The translations under genes were made by a program, and so were the position numbers. From the NCBI GenBank assembly GCA_963706555.1, contig OY970164.1, positions 434,001-498,000 of the forward strand: a stretch of 64,000 nucleotides of DNA. The letters are read 5' to 3'. The DNA comes from Bog-473 sp963706555 (GTDB lineage Bacteria > Actinomycetota > Acidimicrobiia > Acidimicrobiales > RAAP-2). Below, one piece after another: positions 16,236-26,911 of the stretch. The notes below the pieces were generated by a model. That model was given only the letters and a program-made list of their open reading frames with translations. It ran no database searches and was not told the origin of the DNA. Within the stretch, counting starts at the first letter, position 1, and every line of letters starts with the position of its first letter.

Positions 16236-18151
16236 TGTTCGGCGGTGGAGGCCCCATCGGTGGCGGAGGCCCCCCGGGGGCGGCCCAGCCGGGCCTCCCG
16301 TTCGGAGGCATCCCCCACGAGCTCCAAGCCGGGGTCGACCTCCTGCTGGCCGGAGAGCCGGACCACGGCGAGTCCACCGTCACGTTCTCCCAGCAACCCG
16401 CACCCGACGAGAAACGGCGACTGAGCCTGCGTGGTCTCCTCATGGTGTACCCCGGGTTGCTGACCCTGGCCCTGGTACTGGTGGGCATCATCGCGGTCGC
16501 AACCCAGCTCGGCCCGTGGTTGACGGGAATCGCCATCGACGACGGGATGACCCCCGGCCACGAGGATTTCGCGGTGGTCGTGCTCATCGCCGGCATCTAT
16601 CTGGCCTCCGTGATCGTTTCGGCCGCGGCGCAATGGGGCCAGGTCCGGGTGACGGGCCGTCTCGCCTCCTGGGTCATGAACGACCTACGCGTCACCATCT
16701 TCCGCCACCTGCAACGGCTCTCGCTCGACTTCTTCACCGAGGAGAAGGCGGGCGTCGTCATGAGCCGGATGACGAGCGACATCGAGAACCTGCAGCAGTT
16801 GCTCCAGGACGGCCTGGCGCAATTCGCTATTCAGGGGTTGACGATGATCGTCATCGCCGTCTTCCTCTTCACCACCAATGTGAAGCTCGCCTTCATCACC
16901 ATCGTCGTGGTGATGCCCGTGTTATTCGCCATGTCGGTCTGGTTCAAGCGAGCCTCCGAGCGCGGCTACGACAAGGTGCGCGACGGCATCGCCCTCGTGC
17001 TGGCCGACCTGTCGGAGAGCCTGCAGGGCGTGCGCATCGTGACGGCCCACAACCGGCAGCGCCACAATGTGGTCCACCACCGCAATGTCGTCGGTAGGTA
17101 CCGCGACGCGAACTACTACACCGCGCGCATCAATGGTGTCTACGGCCCGGGGTCCCAGCTCCTCGGCGTGATCGGGCAAGCGGTTGTCCTGGCGGTCGGC
17201 GGGTACATGGTCCTCCACAACGAGCTGCAAATCGGCCAGTTGACGACGTTCTTCCTTTTCGTGAACCGGTTCTTCCAACCGATCCAGTTGCTGGTGCAGC
17301 AGTACAACTCCTACCAGCAGGGACAGGCCTCGATCCTGAAGTTCCGCGTGCTGCTCGAGACCGAGCCCACGGTCACCGAGCCAGCCGATGCCATTGAGCT
17401 GCCGTCGATAAGCGGAGAGATCCGCTTCGACCATGTGTCCTTCGGCTACGACCCCGCCGTCCCGGTGTTGGAGGACGTCACACTGACTATCGCACCCGGC
17501 GAGACGGTGGCCTTCGTCGGTGCGACCGGAGCGGGCAAGTCGACGATGGCCAAGCTGGTGACCCGGTTCTACGATCCCACCCTGGGCCGCGTGCTCATTG
17601 ACGGCTACGACTTGCGCACGGTGACGTTGCGGTCCCTGCGGAGCCAGCTCGGCGTCGTTCCCCAGGAGCCGTTCCTCTTCGCCGGCTCCATCCGCGACAA
17701 CATCTCCTTCGCCCGTCCCGATGCGCCCGACGACGCGGTGTGGGAAGCGGTGCACCAGGTCGGTCTCACCGATCTGATCGCTCGACTCCCCTTTGGGCTC
17801 GACACCGTCGTGCACGAGCGTGGCCAATCCCTCTCGTCAGGGGAGCGCCAACTCGTCGCCTTGGCCCGGGCCTTCATGGCCCAGCCCCGGGTCCTCGTGC
17901 TGGACGAAGCCACCTCCAATCTCGACCTGCAATCCGAGACGATGATCGAGGCCGCGCTTGACGTCCTGCTGCAGCAACGCACGGCGGTGCTCATCGCCCA
18001 CCGTCTGTCGACCGCCATGCGGGCCGACCGCATCGTGGTCGTCGGCGACGGCCGCCTGCTCGAGGTCGGCTCGCACGACGAGCTGATTGCCCTAAATGGT
18101 CACTACGCCGAAATGTACGCCACCTGGATCTCCCAGTCGCACGCCGCCTGA
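16235..18151 (+). CDS. ABC exporter half-transporter, canonical ATP site
   Basis: The 638-residue partner begins with a Gly/Pro-rich segment (MFGGGGPIGGGGPPG), followed by six transmembrane helices and an ATPase. The ATPase is catalytically complete: Walker A GATGAGKST, Q-loop VPQEPFLF, Walker B LVLDEATSNLD and AHRLST. Its signature motif is LSSGERQ instead of LSGGQ. Paired with the degenerate half above, it forms a heterodimer with one consensus ATP site. Overlap TGATG couples its translation to the first half. The cargo is unknown; the MarR regulator points to a toxic compound or a lipid-like metabolite. Its stop is 1 base from the convergent PaaX-like gene. Confidence 0.9.
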   Translation: MFGGGGPIGGGGPPGAAQPGLPFGGIPHELQAGVDLLLAGEPDHGESTVTFSQQPAPDEKRRLSLRGLLMVYPGLLTLALVLVGIIAVATQLGPWLTGIAIDDGMTPGHEDFAVVVLIAGIYLASVIVSAAAQWGQVRVTGRLASWVMNDLRVTIFRHLQRLSLDFFTEEKAGVVMSRMTSDIENLQQLLQDGLAQFAIQGLTMIVIAVFLFTTNVKLAFITIVVVMPVLFAMSVWFKRASERGYDKVRDGIALVLADLSESLQGVRIVTAHNRQRHNVVHHRNVVGRYRDANYYTARINGVYGPGSQLLGVIGQAVVLAVGGYMVLHNELQIGQLTTFFLFVNRFFQPIQLLVQQYNSYQQGQASILKFRVLLETEPTVTEPADAIELPSISGEIRFDHVSFGYDPAVPVLEDVTLTIAPGETVAFVGATGAGKSTMAKLVTRFYDPTLGRVLIDGYDLRTVTLRSLRSQLGVVPQEPFLFAGSIRDNISFARPDAPDDAVWEAVHQVGLTDLIARLPFGLDTVVHERGQSLSSGERQLVALARAFMAQPRVLVLDEATSNLDLQSETMIEAALDVLLQQRTAVLIAHRLSTAMRADRIVVVGDGRLLEVGSHDELIALNGHYAEMYATWISQSHAA

Positions 18152-18152
18152 T

Positions 18153-18899
18153 TCAGGCCCGGCTCCACTCCCGCAGCGTGGCCCGGTAGCTGGCATCCCA
18201 TCGCTCGTAGTCCTCGCGGAGGCGCCGGCCGGGCCATCGCACCGGAAGCAGCTCGTCGGGAAGAAGGGGGTCCGCCTGGAGATGGCGCAGGACCGAGGCC
18301 GAGAGCTCGAACCCCGGCGCCAACGCGTCGCGGTGCTCGGGTGCCAACGCGGCCAGCCCGTCCACGAGGTCGTCCGCCCGGGCGGACCACGCCGGGAGAT
18401 CCCACAGGCGATCGACCAGTCGCCCCGGGTCGGCGGGACGCGCCGCCATTAGTTCCATGTCGCGGCCGAGCTCGTCGGGAAGGTGGACGGGGAGGTTGTC
18501 GGGCCGCATCCATACCCCCTCGCGCAGCTCGGCCAGGCGGGCGAACGACAGGCTCGAACGACGGGACGTCCGGACCTCCGCCGTGCTCCCCGCGGTCGTG
18601 ACCACCGCCATCCACCATTGCCCGGCATAAGGGGTGGTGATCCCCGAGCGGCTCGCCGCCTGTCGTGCCTGGCGTTCACGCAGATGACCGCTGAGCCGGT
18701 ACGTCCCCGCACCGTCGGTGGTGGCCTCCCCGTTCGCCACCATGCGGCTCAGCGCAACCCGGGCCCGGTTGGCACTGATACCGAAGAGGCCGCTCAAGCG
18801 GACGAGCTGGGCCACGGGCAGCTCGGGCGGCTCCATGCCCAAGAGGGCGCTGGCCAGGACCGAACGGGCGGTGAACGGCTTATTACTAGGTTGTGTCAC
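18153..18899 (-). CDS. PaaX-family transcriptional regulator
   Basis: The 248-residue protein has an N-terminal winged helix (LVRLSGLFGISANRARVALSRMVANG) identical in layout to PaaX, the phenylacetyl-CoA-responsive repressor. The central domain follows, with WMRPDNLP near residue 130, a PaaX hallmark. The start is GTG at 18897-18899 with a TATATT box seven bases upstream. It diverges from the fatty-acid desaturase gene with only 26 bases between starts. No phenylacetate genes are in the window, so it more likely controls the desaturase and itself, perhaps in response to an acyl-CoA. Confidence 0.82.
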   Translation of the reverse strand: MTQPSNKPFTARSVLASALLGMEPPELPVAQLVRLSGLFGISANRARVALSRMVANGEATTDGAGTYRLSGHLRERQARQAASRSGITTPYAGQWWMAVVTTAGSTAEVRTSRRSSLSFARLAELREGVWMRPDNLPVHLPDELGRDMELMAARPADPGRLVDRLWDLPAWSARADDLVDGLAALAPEHRDALAPGFELSASVLRHLQADPLLPDELLPVRWPGRRLREDYERWDASYRATLREWSRA

Positions 18900-18925
18900 T
18901 TGGTGAAATATAGTAACATCAACCC
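18891..18925. promoter_or_regulatory. overlapping divergent leaderless promoters, PaaX/desaturase
   Basis: Rightward: TTGTGT (18891-18896), 17 bases, TAACAT (18914-18919), six bases, ATG at 18926. Leftward: TATATT (complement of 18907-18912), seven bases, GTG at 18899. The two elements share the same 26 bases, so only one polymerase can bind at a time. TTGGTG and CATCAA (5 of 6 complementary, 11 bases apart) overlie both -10 boxes and could be a PaaX site. Confidence 0.6.
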
Positions 18926-19906
18926 ATGGTCACCACGATGGTGCCGGCCGCGACGGCACGACCCGAAGTGCTCCCGAGCGAGCGGCTGCTGGCCAACGGC
19001 ATGGCTGTTCCCGAGCTTCGCCCGGCCTTGCGCCATATCGACGATGTGCGCAACGCCTGGACCGTGGCGTCGCTGTGGCTCTTCGTCGTCGTCCTCGTCG
19101 GCGGCGCCGTCTGGCTGGACACGTGGTGGGCGTACCTTCTCGCCTTCGGCCTCATGGGACCGATGTTCGCCCGCTTCGCCATCCTCATGCACGAGGCGGC
19201 GCACAAGCTCCTGTTCACCAACAAGAAATGGAACGACTGGGTCGGCACATGGCTCATCGCCTACCCGGCGTTCGCCCCGATACAGCTCTACCGGAGAGTG
19301 CACTTCGCCCACCACAGGGACGAATTCGGTCCTGATGAGCCCGACCTCGCCTTCTACCGTCCTTACCCCTGCACGCGAACCGCCCTGCGCCGTCGCCTCT
19401 GGCGCGATGCCGTCGGGATCTCCGGATGGAAGAACTTCAGCCCTCTCGTCAAGAACACGTGGACGCCACGTTTCCGGCGCATCGGCCTCTCCATCTTCGG
19501 GGTGCAGGCGGTGCTGTGGGCCGCGGCATGGCTCGCCACGGGGCGCTGGTGGATCTACCCGTTGCTGTGGTGGCTCCCCTGGATGACGCAGTGGCGCGTC
19601 ATCAACCGCTTGCGCTCCATCGCGGAACACGGAGGGATGGAGCGCAACAAGGATCGCCGCGCCACGACCCACAACGTGCGGCAGTCACTGGCAGCCCGCT
19701 TCTGGTTCGTGCCCTACAACACCGGGTGGCACCTGGCCCACCACGTGGACATGGGCGTGCCGTGGCGGAACCTGCCCGCGTTCCACGCCGAGCTCGTGCG
19801 GGCCGGCTACGTGAGCGATGCGTTGACCTACCCGAACTACCGCTCACTCTGGAAGGCTCTCTCGAGCGCCGAGGAGTCCGTGCCGGCTCCTGTCCCGGGC
19901 GTCTGA
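18926..19906 (+). CDS. membrane fatty-acid desaturase
   Basis: The 326-residue membrane protein has the three histidine boxes of di-iron desaturases: H89xxxH93 (HEAAHK), HxxHH at 126-130 (HFAHH), and a late HLAHH. Two hydrophobic hairpins flank the first boxes, and a third lies around residues 180-215. These enzymes insert double bonds in acyl chains using electrons from a ferredoxin or rubredoxin; none is adjacent. Beta-carotene hydroxylases and similar enzymes share the boxes, but spacing fits acyl-lipid desaturases. It is controlled from the overlapping promoter shared with the PaaX-like gene. Confidence 0.87.
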   Translation: MVTTMVPAATARPEVLPSERLLANGMAVPELRPALRHIDDVRNAWTVASLWLFVVVLVGGAVWLDTWWAYLLAFGLMGPMFARFAILMHEAAHKLLFTNKKWNDWVGTWLIAYPAFAPIQLYRRVHFAHHRDEFGPDEPDLAFYRPYPCTRTALRRRLWRDAVGISGWKNFSPLVKNTWTPRFRRIGLSIFGVQAVLWAAAWLATGRWWIYPLLWWLPWMTQWRVINRLRSIAEHGGMERNKDRRATTHNVRQSLAARFWFVPYNTGWHLAHHVDMGVPWRNLPAFHAELVRAGYVSDALTYPNYRSLWKALSSAEESVPAPVPGV

Positions 19907-19935
19907 GGCACCTGTTCCCCGCGCCGTGGCGCGCG

Positions 19936-20712
19936 CTACTTGGGTGGCATCCGAATGCCGGCGTCGATGCGCACCGATTCCGCATTCATGTACGAATTTG
20001 CGAGCAACTCGACGGCCAACGAGGCGAACTCGGCCGGATGCCCGAGCCGGTTGGGGAACAGGACATCCTTCGCCAACTTCGCCTTGAACGCCTCGGAGTC
20101 CTCGAAGGCCCCGTAGATCGGCGTGTCGATCAAGCCGGGGAGGATCGTGTTGATCCGGATGCCGACCACCGCCAGGTCGCGTGCGACGGGAAGCGTCATG
20201 CCTACGATGCCACCCTTGGAGGACGAGTATGCGGCCTGGCCTATTTGTCCGTCCTCGGCCGCAGCCGATGCCGTGTTCACGATCGCTCCACGGGCTCCGT
20301 CCTCATCGGGATCGTTGAGGCTCATTTTGGTCGCAGCCAACCTGATGCAGTTGTACGTGCCGATGAGGTTGATCTCGATGACCCGGCGGTACTCGTCGAG
20401 ATTGTGGGCCGACGCGTAGTCGCCGTCGCGGCCGATGGTCCGGGCCGCCCACCCGATGCCGGCGCAATTCACGAGCGACTTCAACGGAGCCATCTCGATC
20501 GCCGCTTCGACGGCGGCGATGACGTGTTCGGTGTTGGTCACGTCGGTCGGCGCGAAGATGCCCCCGATCTCCTTGGCCAGGTCGGTTCCCTTGTCCTCTT
20601 GAAGGTCGGCCACCACCACGCGGACGCCCCGCGCCGCCAGGGCCAGGGAGGTCGCCGCCCCCAGTCCGGATGCCCCGCCGGTGACGATCGCAGACGTGCC
20701 GTTCAGATCCAT
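19936..20712 (-). CDS. SDR, 3-hydroxyacyl-CoA dehydrogenase-like
   Basis: The 258-residue SDR starts DLNGTSAIVTGGASGLGAAT with a TGGxSGxG dinucleotide site. It has ADLQ (NAD preference), NCAGIG, a catalytic Ser in NTASAAAEDGQIGQ and YSSSKGG. Sequence pattern DGQIGQAAYSSSKGGIVGMTLPVARDL resembles type II 3-hydroxyacyl-CoA dehydrogenases (HSD17B10-like), so beta-oxidation of branched or steroid side chains is a plausible role. An upstream ATG adds 29 residues unlike the family; the ATG at 20710-20712 has AAGGAG nearby. It is convergent with the desaturase. Confidence 0.83.
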   Translation of the reverse strand: MDLNGTSAIVTGGASGLGAATSLALAARGVRVVVADLQEDKGTDLAKEIGGIFAPTDVTNTEHVIAAVEAAIEMAPLKSLVNCAGIGWAARTIGRDGDYASAHNLDEYRRVIEINLIGTYNCIRLAATKMSLNDPDEDGARGAIVNTASAAAEDGQIGQAAYSSSKGGIVGMTLPVARDLAVVGIRINTILPGLIDTPIYGAFEDSEAFKAKLAKDVLFPNRLGHPAEFASLAVELLANSYMNAESVRIDAGIRMPPK

Positions 20713-20823
20713 CAGTTCTTCGACTCCTTCATGAGCCCCGCGCCGGGGCTGTCTCGGATGTGCCGGCCAGAGGATAGGGCGTGCCCCCGGGACGTCCAAT
20801 TCGCGGCCCGAGCGGGGCGCCGC

Positions 20824-22560
<1,737 letters not shown>

Positions 22561-22638
22561 TCACTGAGCCACCTTCCACGCGGCGCTCCTGAATTTTCCG
22601 CTGCACGGGCCGATGTTCGGCCGGAACGCGGGCGCCGT

Positions 22639-24039
22639 TCAGGGACGCGCGTAGGCGTAAATCCCCATGCCGTTGTACGAGAGCGAGTCAGCGGGGAGGA
22701 AGGGACCGTTGATGACGACCGAGAGCCAGCCGGTGCGCCCGGGACCCGCATTCCCCTCGACGGTGTCGATGGCTCCGTCGGGCCACACCTGCGCCACGAT
22801 GCCCACATGGACTGATGTCTTCACCGTTTGCGGCCCGGTACCGAAGAGGACGGCATCGCCCGGATCGGGCCGTGCGGTCGGCGGGAGGAGGGCACTGTGG
22901 AAGGCGGCCCAGTCGTAGACATCGCCGGTGAAGGCATAGGACGGAATGGGGACACCGGCATGGCGCCAGACCCAGGTGGCAAAGAGCGCGCACCACTCCT
23001 CGCACGGACCGTACGGGTTGCACAGCCTGCCGGTGTCCGGGTCGGGGGCCACCTGGGACGCAGCCGCCGCCACGATGGCGGCCGAACCGGGGAAACTCGC
23101 CCCCGGCGACTGCGGGGTGAACGAATAGCTCCAGGCGTCGGGGTCGAGGAGCCAGTACCCGGTGCCAGATCCGTTGCCGATGATGGCCGAGACCGGCGTG
23201 GCGTCGGGGTTCAACGTCAAGCCCCCGAAGACCTGCGCGTCGCCCATGGCCAGCACCACACCGTCGGTGGTGGCGATCGAGTAGCCGCCCCCATCGGGGG
23301 AGGGAAGAATGCCGATCACCGCATCGGGGAGATCCTGGCTGGCCCACGACCCGAAGAAACGGGCGTCGCCGAAGGTGAAGATGCCGCCGTCCGCCGCCAC
23401 CATCCAGTAGCCCGCCCCGTCGGGGGTGGCCGCCATGGCGGTGATGGGCTCGTTCAGCACGATGCCGCCCGTGCTGCCGTAGAAGCGGGCGTCGCCGAAG
23501 GAGAAGATGCCGCCGTCGGCCGCCACCAGCCAATACCCCTTGCCGTCGGGCGTCGCCGCCATCCCCACGATGGGCTGGTTGAGCCTGGTCGCGCCCATGC
23601 TGCCCAGGAAGGGGGCATCACCGAAGCTGAAGACCCCGCCGTCGAGCGCGGCCAACCAGTAGCCCTTGCCGTCGGGCGCCGCCGCCATCCCCACAATGGG
23701 TCCCTGCAGGGGCGTCGCACCCAACGAGCCCTCGAAAGGGGCGTCACCGAAGGCGAAGACGCCGCCGTCGGCGCTCGCCAGCCAATACCCCTTCCCGTCG
23801 GGGGTGGCCGTCCCCACCTCGACCGGGGAATTGAGGGGTTGGGGCATGTCGGGTGCGCCCACTGCCACAGCACCGAAGCCGATCATGCCGCCGCCGGTAT
23901 AGGCGTGCGCCTTGAGGGGCGCGGCACCCGCGGGCCCGGATGTCACGTCTGACGTCGCCGTGAGCACGGACAGCAGGGGAACGAGAGCCAACGCCCAAAA
24001 AAAGGCGCGACGGAGGGTGGCACCGACACGCTGACCCAT
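22639..24039 (-). CDS. secreted CHAP-domain protein with five to six tandem 42-residue repeats
   Basis: The 466-residue protein has a signal peptide (RRAFFWALALVPLLSVLTA), then five repeats of 42 residues plus a partial sixth (residues 69 to about 306). Each repeat has the pattern PDGKGYW-x5-DGG-x2-FGDA. Residues 325-466 form a CHAP domain: nucleophile Cys in EEWCALFATWVW, His in VHVGIV, and a late VEGN. CHAP domains cleave peptidoglycan stem peptides or crossbridges. The repeats resemble propeller-like secreted repeats of actinobacteria, probably a binding surface. I chose ATG at 24037-24039 because the upstream extension has no signal. The start is divergent from aconitase, 98 bases away, and both have CAGAAT six bases before ATG. 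Confidence 0.82.
   Translation of the reverse strand: MGQRVGATLRRAFFWALALVPLLSVLTATSDVTSGPAGAAPLKAHAYTGGGMIGFGAVAVGAPDMPQPLNSPVEVGTATPDGKGYWLASADGGVFAFGDAPFEGSLGATPLQGPIVGMAAAPDGKGYWLAALDGGVFSFGDAPFLGSMGATRLNQPIVGMAATPDGKGYWLVAADGGIFSFGDARFYGSTGGIVLNEPITAMAATPDGAGYWMVAADGGIFTFGDARFFGSWASQDLPDAVIGILPSPDGGGYSIATTDGVVLAMGDAQVFGGLTLNPDATPVSAIIGNGSGTGYWLLDPDAWSYSFTPQSPGASFPGSAAIVAAAASQVAPDPDTGRLCNPYGPCEEWCALFATWVWRHAGVPIPSYAFTGDVYDWAAFHSALLPPTARPDPGDAVLFGTGPQTVKTSVHVGIVAQVWPDGAIDTVEGNAGPGRTGWLSVVINGPFLPADSLSYNGMGIYAYARP
23122..23835 (-). repeat. tandem 126-base coding repeats of the CHAP protein
   Basis: Five consecutive units of 42 codons, each coding PDGxGYW...DGG...FGDA..xGS, are followed by a diverged sixth. 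The first four are closest to each other at both protein and DNA level, which suggests recent duplication or recombination. Confidence 0.75.
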
Positions 24040-24137
24040 GCCCTCATTCTGCCCGCATTGTGCGGACCGGAAACGCCGCCCCTCCGACAAGGGATTCCAA
24101 TGGGGTGCTCGTCGCCGAGGCAGGACAGAATGGGGGC

Positions 24138-26849
24138 ATGGCCTCACGATCCCCTGCTGCAGCACACCCCGATTCCTTCGGCGCCCGGTCCACCCTCGCG
24201 GTCAACGGCCGCGACTACGAGATCTTCTCCCTCACGGCACCCGCCCTCACCGGTGAGCACGACATCAGTCGGCTCCCCTATTCGATCAAGGTGATCCTCG
24301 AGAACCTGCTCCGTCACGAGGATTCTCCTCACGTGTCGGCCGACGACATCGTCGCGGTCGCCGCCTGGGGGGCCAATCCCGAAGCCCACGGGCAGGGAGC
24401 GGGCGATGCCGCGCACGAGATAGCCCTCACCCCCGAACGCGTCCTCATGCAGGACTTCACGGGTGTGCCGGGCGTCGTCGACCTTGCGGCCATGCGCGAC
24501 GCACTGGCCCGCCTCGGCGGCAATGCAGCGCAGGTCAACCCTCTCGTGCCGGTCGAGCTGGTCATCGACCACTCGGTCATCGTGGAGAGCTCGGGCGATG
24601 CGTCGGCGTACGACCGCAACGTGTCCGTCGAGTACGAGCGCAACATCGAGCGCTACAAGCTGCTGCGGTGGGCTCAGGGTGCGTTCGACGGCTTCCGCGC
24701 CGTGCCGCCGGGCACCGGCATCTGCCATCAGGTGAACCTCGAGTACCTCTCCCGGGTCGTCTTCGGCACGGCCGACGGCCGGGCCTTCTGCGACACGCTG
24801 GTCGGCACCGATTCGCACACCACCATGGTCAACGGCCTGGGCGTCCTGGGCTGGGGCGTCGGCGGCATCGAAGCCGAGGCGGCGATGCTCGGCCAGCCGC
24901 TCTCCATGCTGCTGCCGCCGGTGGTCGGCTTGCGCATCTCCGGCGAGCTCCGACCCGGGACGACAGCGACCGATGTCGTGCTCACGGTGACTGAGCTCCT
25001 GCGCCAGCACGGCGTGGTGGGCGCCTTCGTCGAGTGCTACGGGCCCGGTGTGGCTGCACTGCCGCTCGAGACGCGTGCCACCATCGGCAACATGAGCCCC
25101 GAATACGGGGCCACGTGCACCATGTTCCCCATCGACCAGGTCACCATCGACTACCTGCGCTTCTCGGGCCGTGACGAGGAACAGCTGGCGCTCGTGAAGG
25201 CCTACGCAAAGGCGCAGGGGCTCTGGCACACGGCAGACGGGGTGGAGCCCGTGTTCTCCGAGTACGCCACCCTCGACCTGGCCGACGTTGAGCCCTCGTT
25301 GGCGGGGCCGTCCCGCCCCCAGGACAGGGTGGCGCTGGCCGGCGCCGGCGACGCTTTCAGAATCGCCCTGGACCGGTCGCCGCGCACCTCCACCGGAACC
25401 CCGGAGGCGGCGCCCCACCATGCCCTGGCCGACGGCGATGTCGTCGTGGCGGCCATCACGAGCTGCACGAACACGTCGAACCCCCAGGTGATGGTCGGCG
25501 CGGGGCTCTTGGCCAAGAAGGCGGTCGCGCGGGGCCTCCGGGCCAAGCCCTGGGTGAAGACCTCTCTTGCACCCGGCTCCCGGGTGGTCATGGACTACCT
25601 CGAGCGGGCACAACTCGTCGAGCCGCTGGAGCACCTCGGCTTCTATCTCGTCGGTTTCGGGTGCACCACCTGCATCGGCAACTCCGGGCCGCTGCTCAAC
25701 GGGGTGAGCGACCTCGTGCACAGCGACGACCTCTCGGTGGTCTCCGTGCTCTCGGGCAACCGGAACTTCGAGGGCCGCATCCATCCCGACGTCCGCATGA
25801 ACTACCTGGCCTCACCTCCCCTCGTCGTGGCCTACGCCTTGGCCGGCACCATGGACATCGACCTGACGACCGACCCCCTCGGACAGGATGCCGACGGCGT
25901 TGCGGTGTTCCTGTCCGACATCTGGCCGAGCGAGCAAGAGGTCAGCGATGCCATCCGGGCCTCGCTGACCTCGGAAATGTTCCGCACCCGCTACGGCGCC
26001 GTGTTCGAGGGTGACGAGTACTGGCAGCAGGTGCCCGTAGCCGAGGGCGAGACGTTCTCCTGGCAGGACGACTCCACCTACGTGAAGAACCCGCCGTTCT
26101 TCGAGGGCATGACGATGACGCCGCTGCCGGTCACCGACATCGCAGGGGCGCGCGTGCTGGCCATGGTGGGCGACAGCGTCACCACCGATCACATCTCGCC
26201 GGCCGGCTCCATCGGGCCCGACACGCCGGCCGGGCGGTATCTGGCCGAGCACGGGGTGCCACGTCACGACTTCAACTCCTATGGCGCCCGCCGCGGCAAC
26301 CACGAGGTGATGATGCGCGGTACCTTCGCCAACGTGCGGCTCAGGAACCGCCTCGCGCCCGGGACCGAAGGCGGGTTCACCCTGCACCTGCCCGACGGCA
26401 CCGGGACCTCGATCTACGAGGCGGCCATGCAGTACGCGGCCGAGGCTGTGCCGCTGATCGTCCTGGCGGGCCGTGAGTACGGCACGGGGTCCAGCCGGGA
26501 CTGGGCCGCCAAAGGCACCGCGCTGTTGGGCGTGCGCGCGGTCATCGCCCAGAGCTACGAGCGCATCCACCGCTCCAACCTGGTCGGCATGGGTGTGATC
26601 CCGCTGCAGTTCTACAAGGGGGATTCGGCCGAAGGCCTCGGGCTCTCGGGGACCGAGACGTTCTCCGTGGCCGGGATCGAGGCGCTCAATGCGGGTGAGC
26701 TCCCCAAGGAGCTCACGGTGATCGCCACCGCGGACGATGGCTCGACGACCGAGTTCCGCGTCGTGGTCCGCATCGACACCCCCATGGAAGCGGAGTACTT
26801 CCGCCATGGCGGGATCCTGCGCTACGTCTTGCGCCAACTGGCCGGCTGA
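24138..26849 (+). CDS. acnA: aconitate hydratase A
   Basis: The 903-residue enzyme interconverts citrate and isocitrate in the TCA cycle. The 4Fe-4S ligands lie in TSCTNTSNPQVM and FGCTTCIGNSG. Active-site residues include the GTDSHTTMVNG loop and the C-terminal swivelling domain with GSSRDWAAKG. Length and order match AcnA/IRP-type aconitases. ATG at 24138 is preferred because GGGGG lies before it, with an N-terminal start matching the family (ARSTLAVNGRDYEIFSL); an in-frame ATG further upstream adds 26 unlikely residues. It is followed by an ArsR-SRPBCC pair. Divergent from the CHAP gene. Confidence 0.95.
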   Translation: MASRSPAAAHPDSFGARSTLAVNGRDYEIFSLTAPALTGEHDISRLPYSIKVILENLLRHEDSPHVSADDIVAVAAWGANPEAHGQGAGDAAHEIALTPERVLMQDFTGVPGVVDLAAMRDALARLGGNAAQVNPLVPVELVIDHSVIVESSGDASAYDRNVSVEYERNIERYKLLRWAQGAFDGFRAVPPGTGICHQVNLEYLSRVVFGTADGRAFCDTLVGTDSHTTMVNGLGVLGWGVGGIEAEAAMLGQPLSMLLPPVVGLRISGELRPGTTATDVVLTVTELLRQHGVVGAFVECYGPGVAALPLETRATIGNMSPEYGATCTMFPIDQVTIDYLRFSGRDEEQLALVKAYAKAQGLWHTADGVEPVFSEYATLDLADVEPSLAGPSRPQDRVALAGAGDAFRIALDRSPRTSTGTPEAAPHHALADGDVVVAAITSCTNTSNPQVMVGAGLLAKKAVARGLRAKPWVKTSLAPGSRVVMDYLERAQLVEPLEHLGFYLVGFGCTTCIGNSGPLLNGVSDLVHSDDLSVVSVLSGNRNFEGRIHPDVRMNYLASPPLVVAYALAGTMDIDLTTDPLGQDADGVAVFLSDIWPSEQEVSDAIRASLTSEMFRTRYGAVFEGDEYWQQVPVAEGETFSWQDDSTYVKNPPFFEGMTMTPLPVTDIAGARVLAMVGDSVTTDHISPAGSIGPDTPAGRYLAEHGVPRHDFNSYGARRGNHEVMMRGTFANVRLRNRLAPGTEGGFTLHLPDGTGTSIYEAAMQYAAEAVPLIVLAGREYGTGSSRDWAAKGTALLGVRAVIAQSYERIHRSNLVGMGVIPLQFYKGDSAEGLGLSGTETFSVAGIEALNAGELPKELTVIATADDGSTTEFRVVVRIDTPMEAEYFRHGGILRYVLRQLAG

Positions 26850-26877
26850 CTCTCTGGCTCACCTGCCTATTTGCATT

Positions 26878-26905
26878 TTGCATTATATAATGGAGATGTT
26901 AGATT
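26878..26905 (+). promoter_or_regulatory. ArsR/SRPBCC promoter with perfect AT-rich palindrome
   Basis: TTGCAT (26878-26883), 16 bases, TAGATT (26900-26905), then six bases to the ATG at 26912. The 12-base perfect palindrome CATTATATAATG (26881-26892) lies between the hexamers. It is the most AT-rich stretch of the area and is well placed as an ArsR operator. Confidence 0.55.
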
Positions 26906-26911
26906 AGGCGA

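Noticed and set aside
24126..24131. CAGAAT as leaderless -10 for aconitase and the CHAP gene
   Set aside because: Both genes also have G-rich ribosome-binding-like sequences and no -35, so leaderless status is not supported.
24144..25784. Open frame of 546 codons antisense to aconitase
   Set aside because: Aconitase motifs are complete on the other strand; the antisense product has shadow composition.
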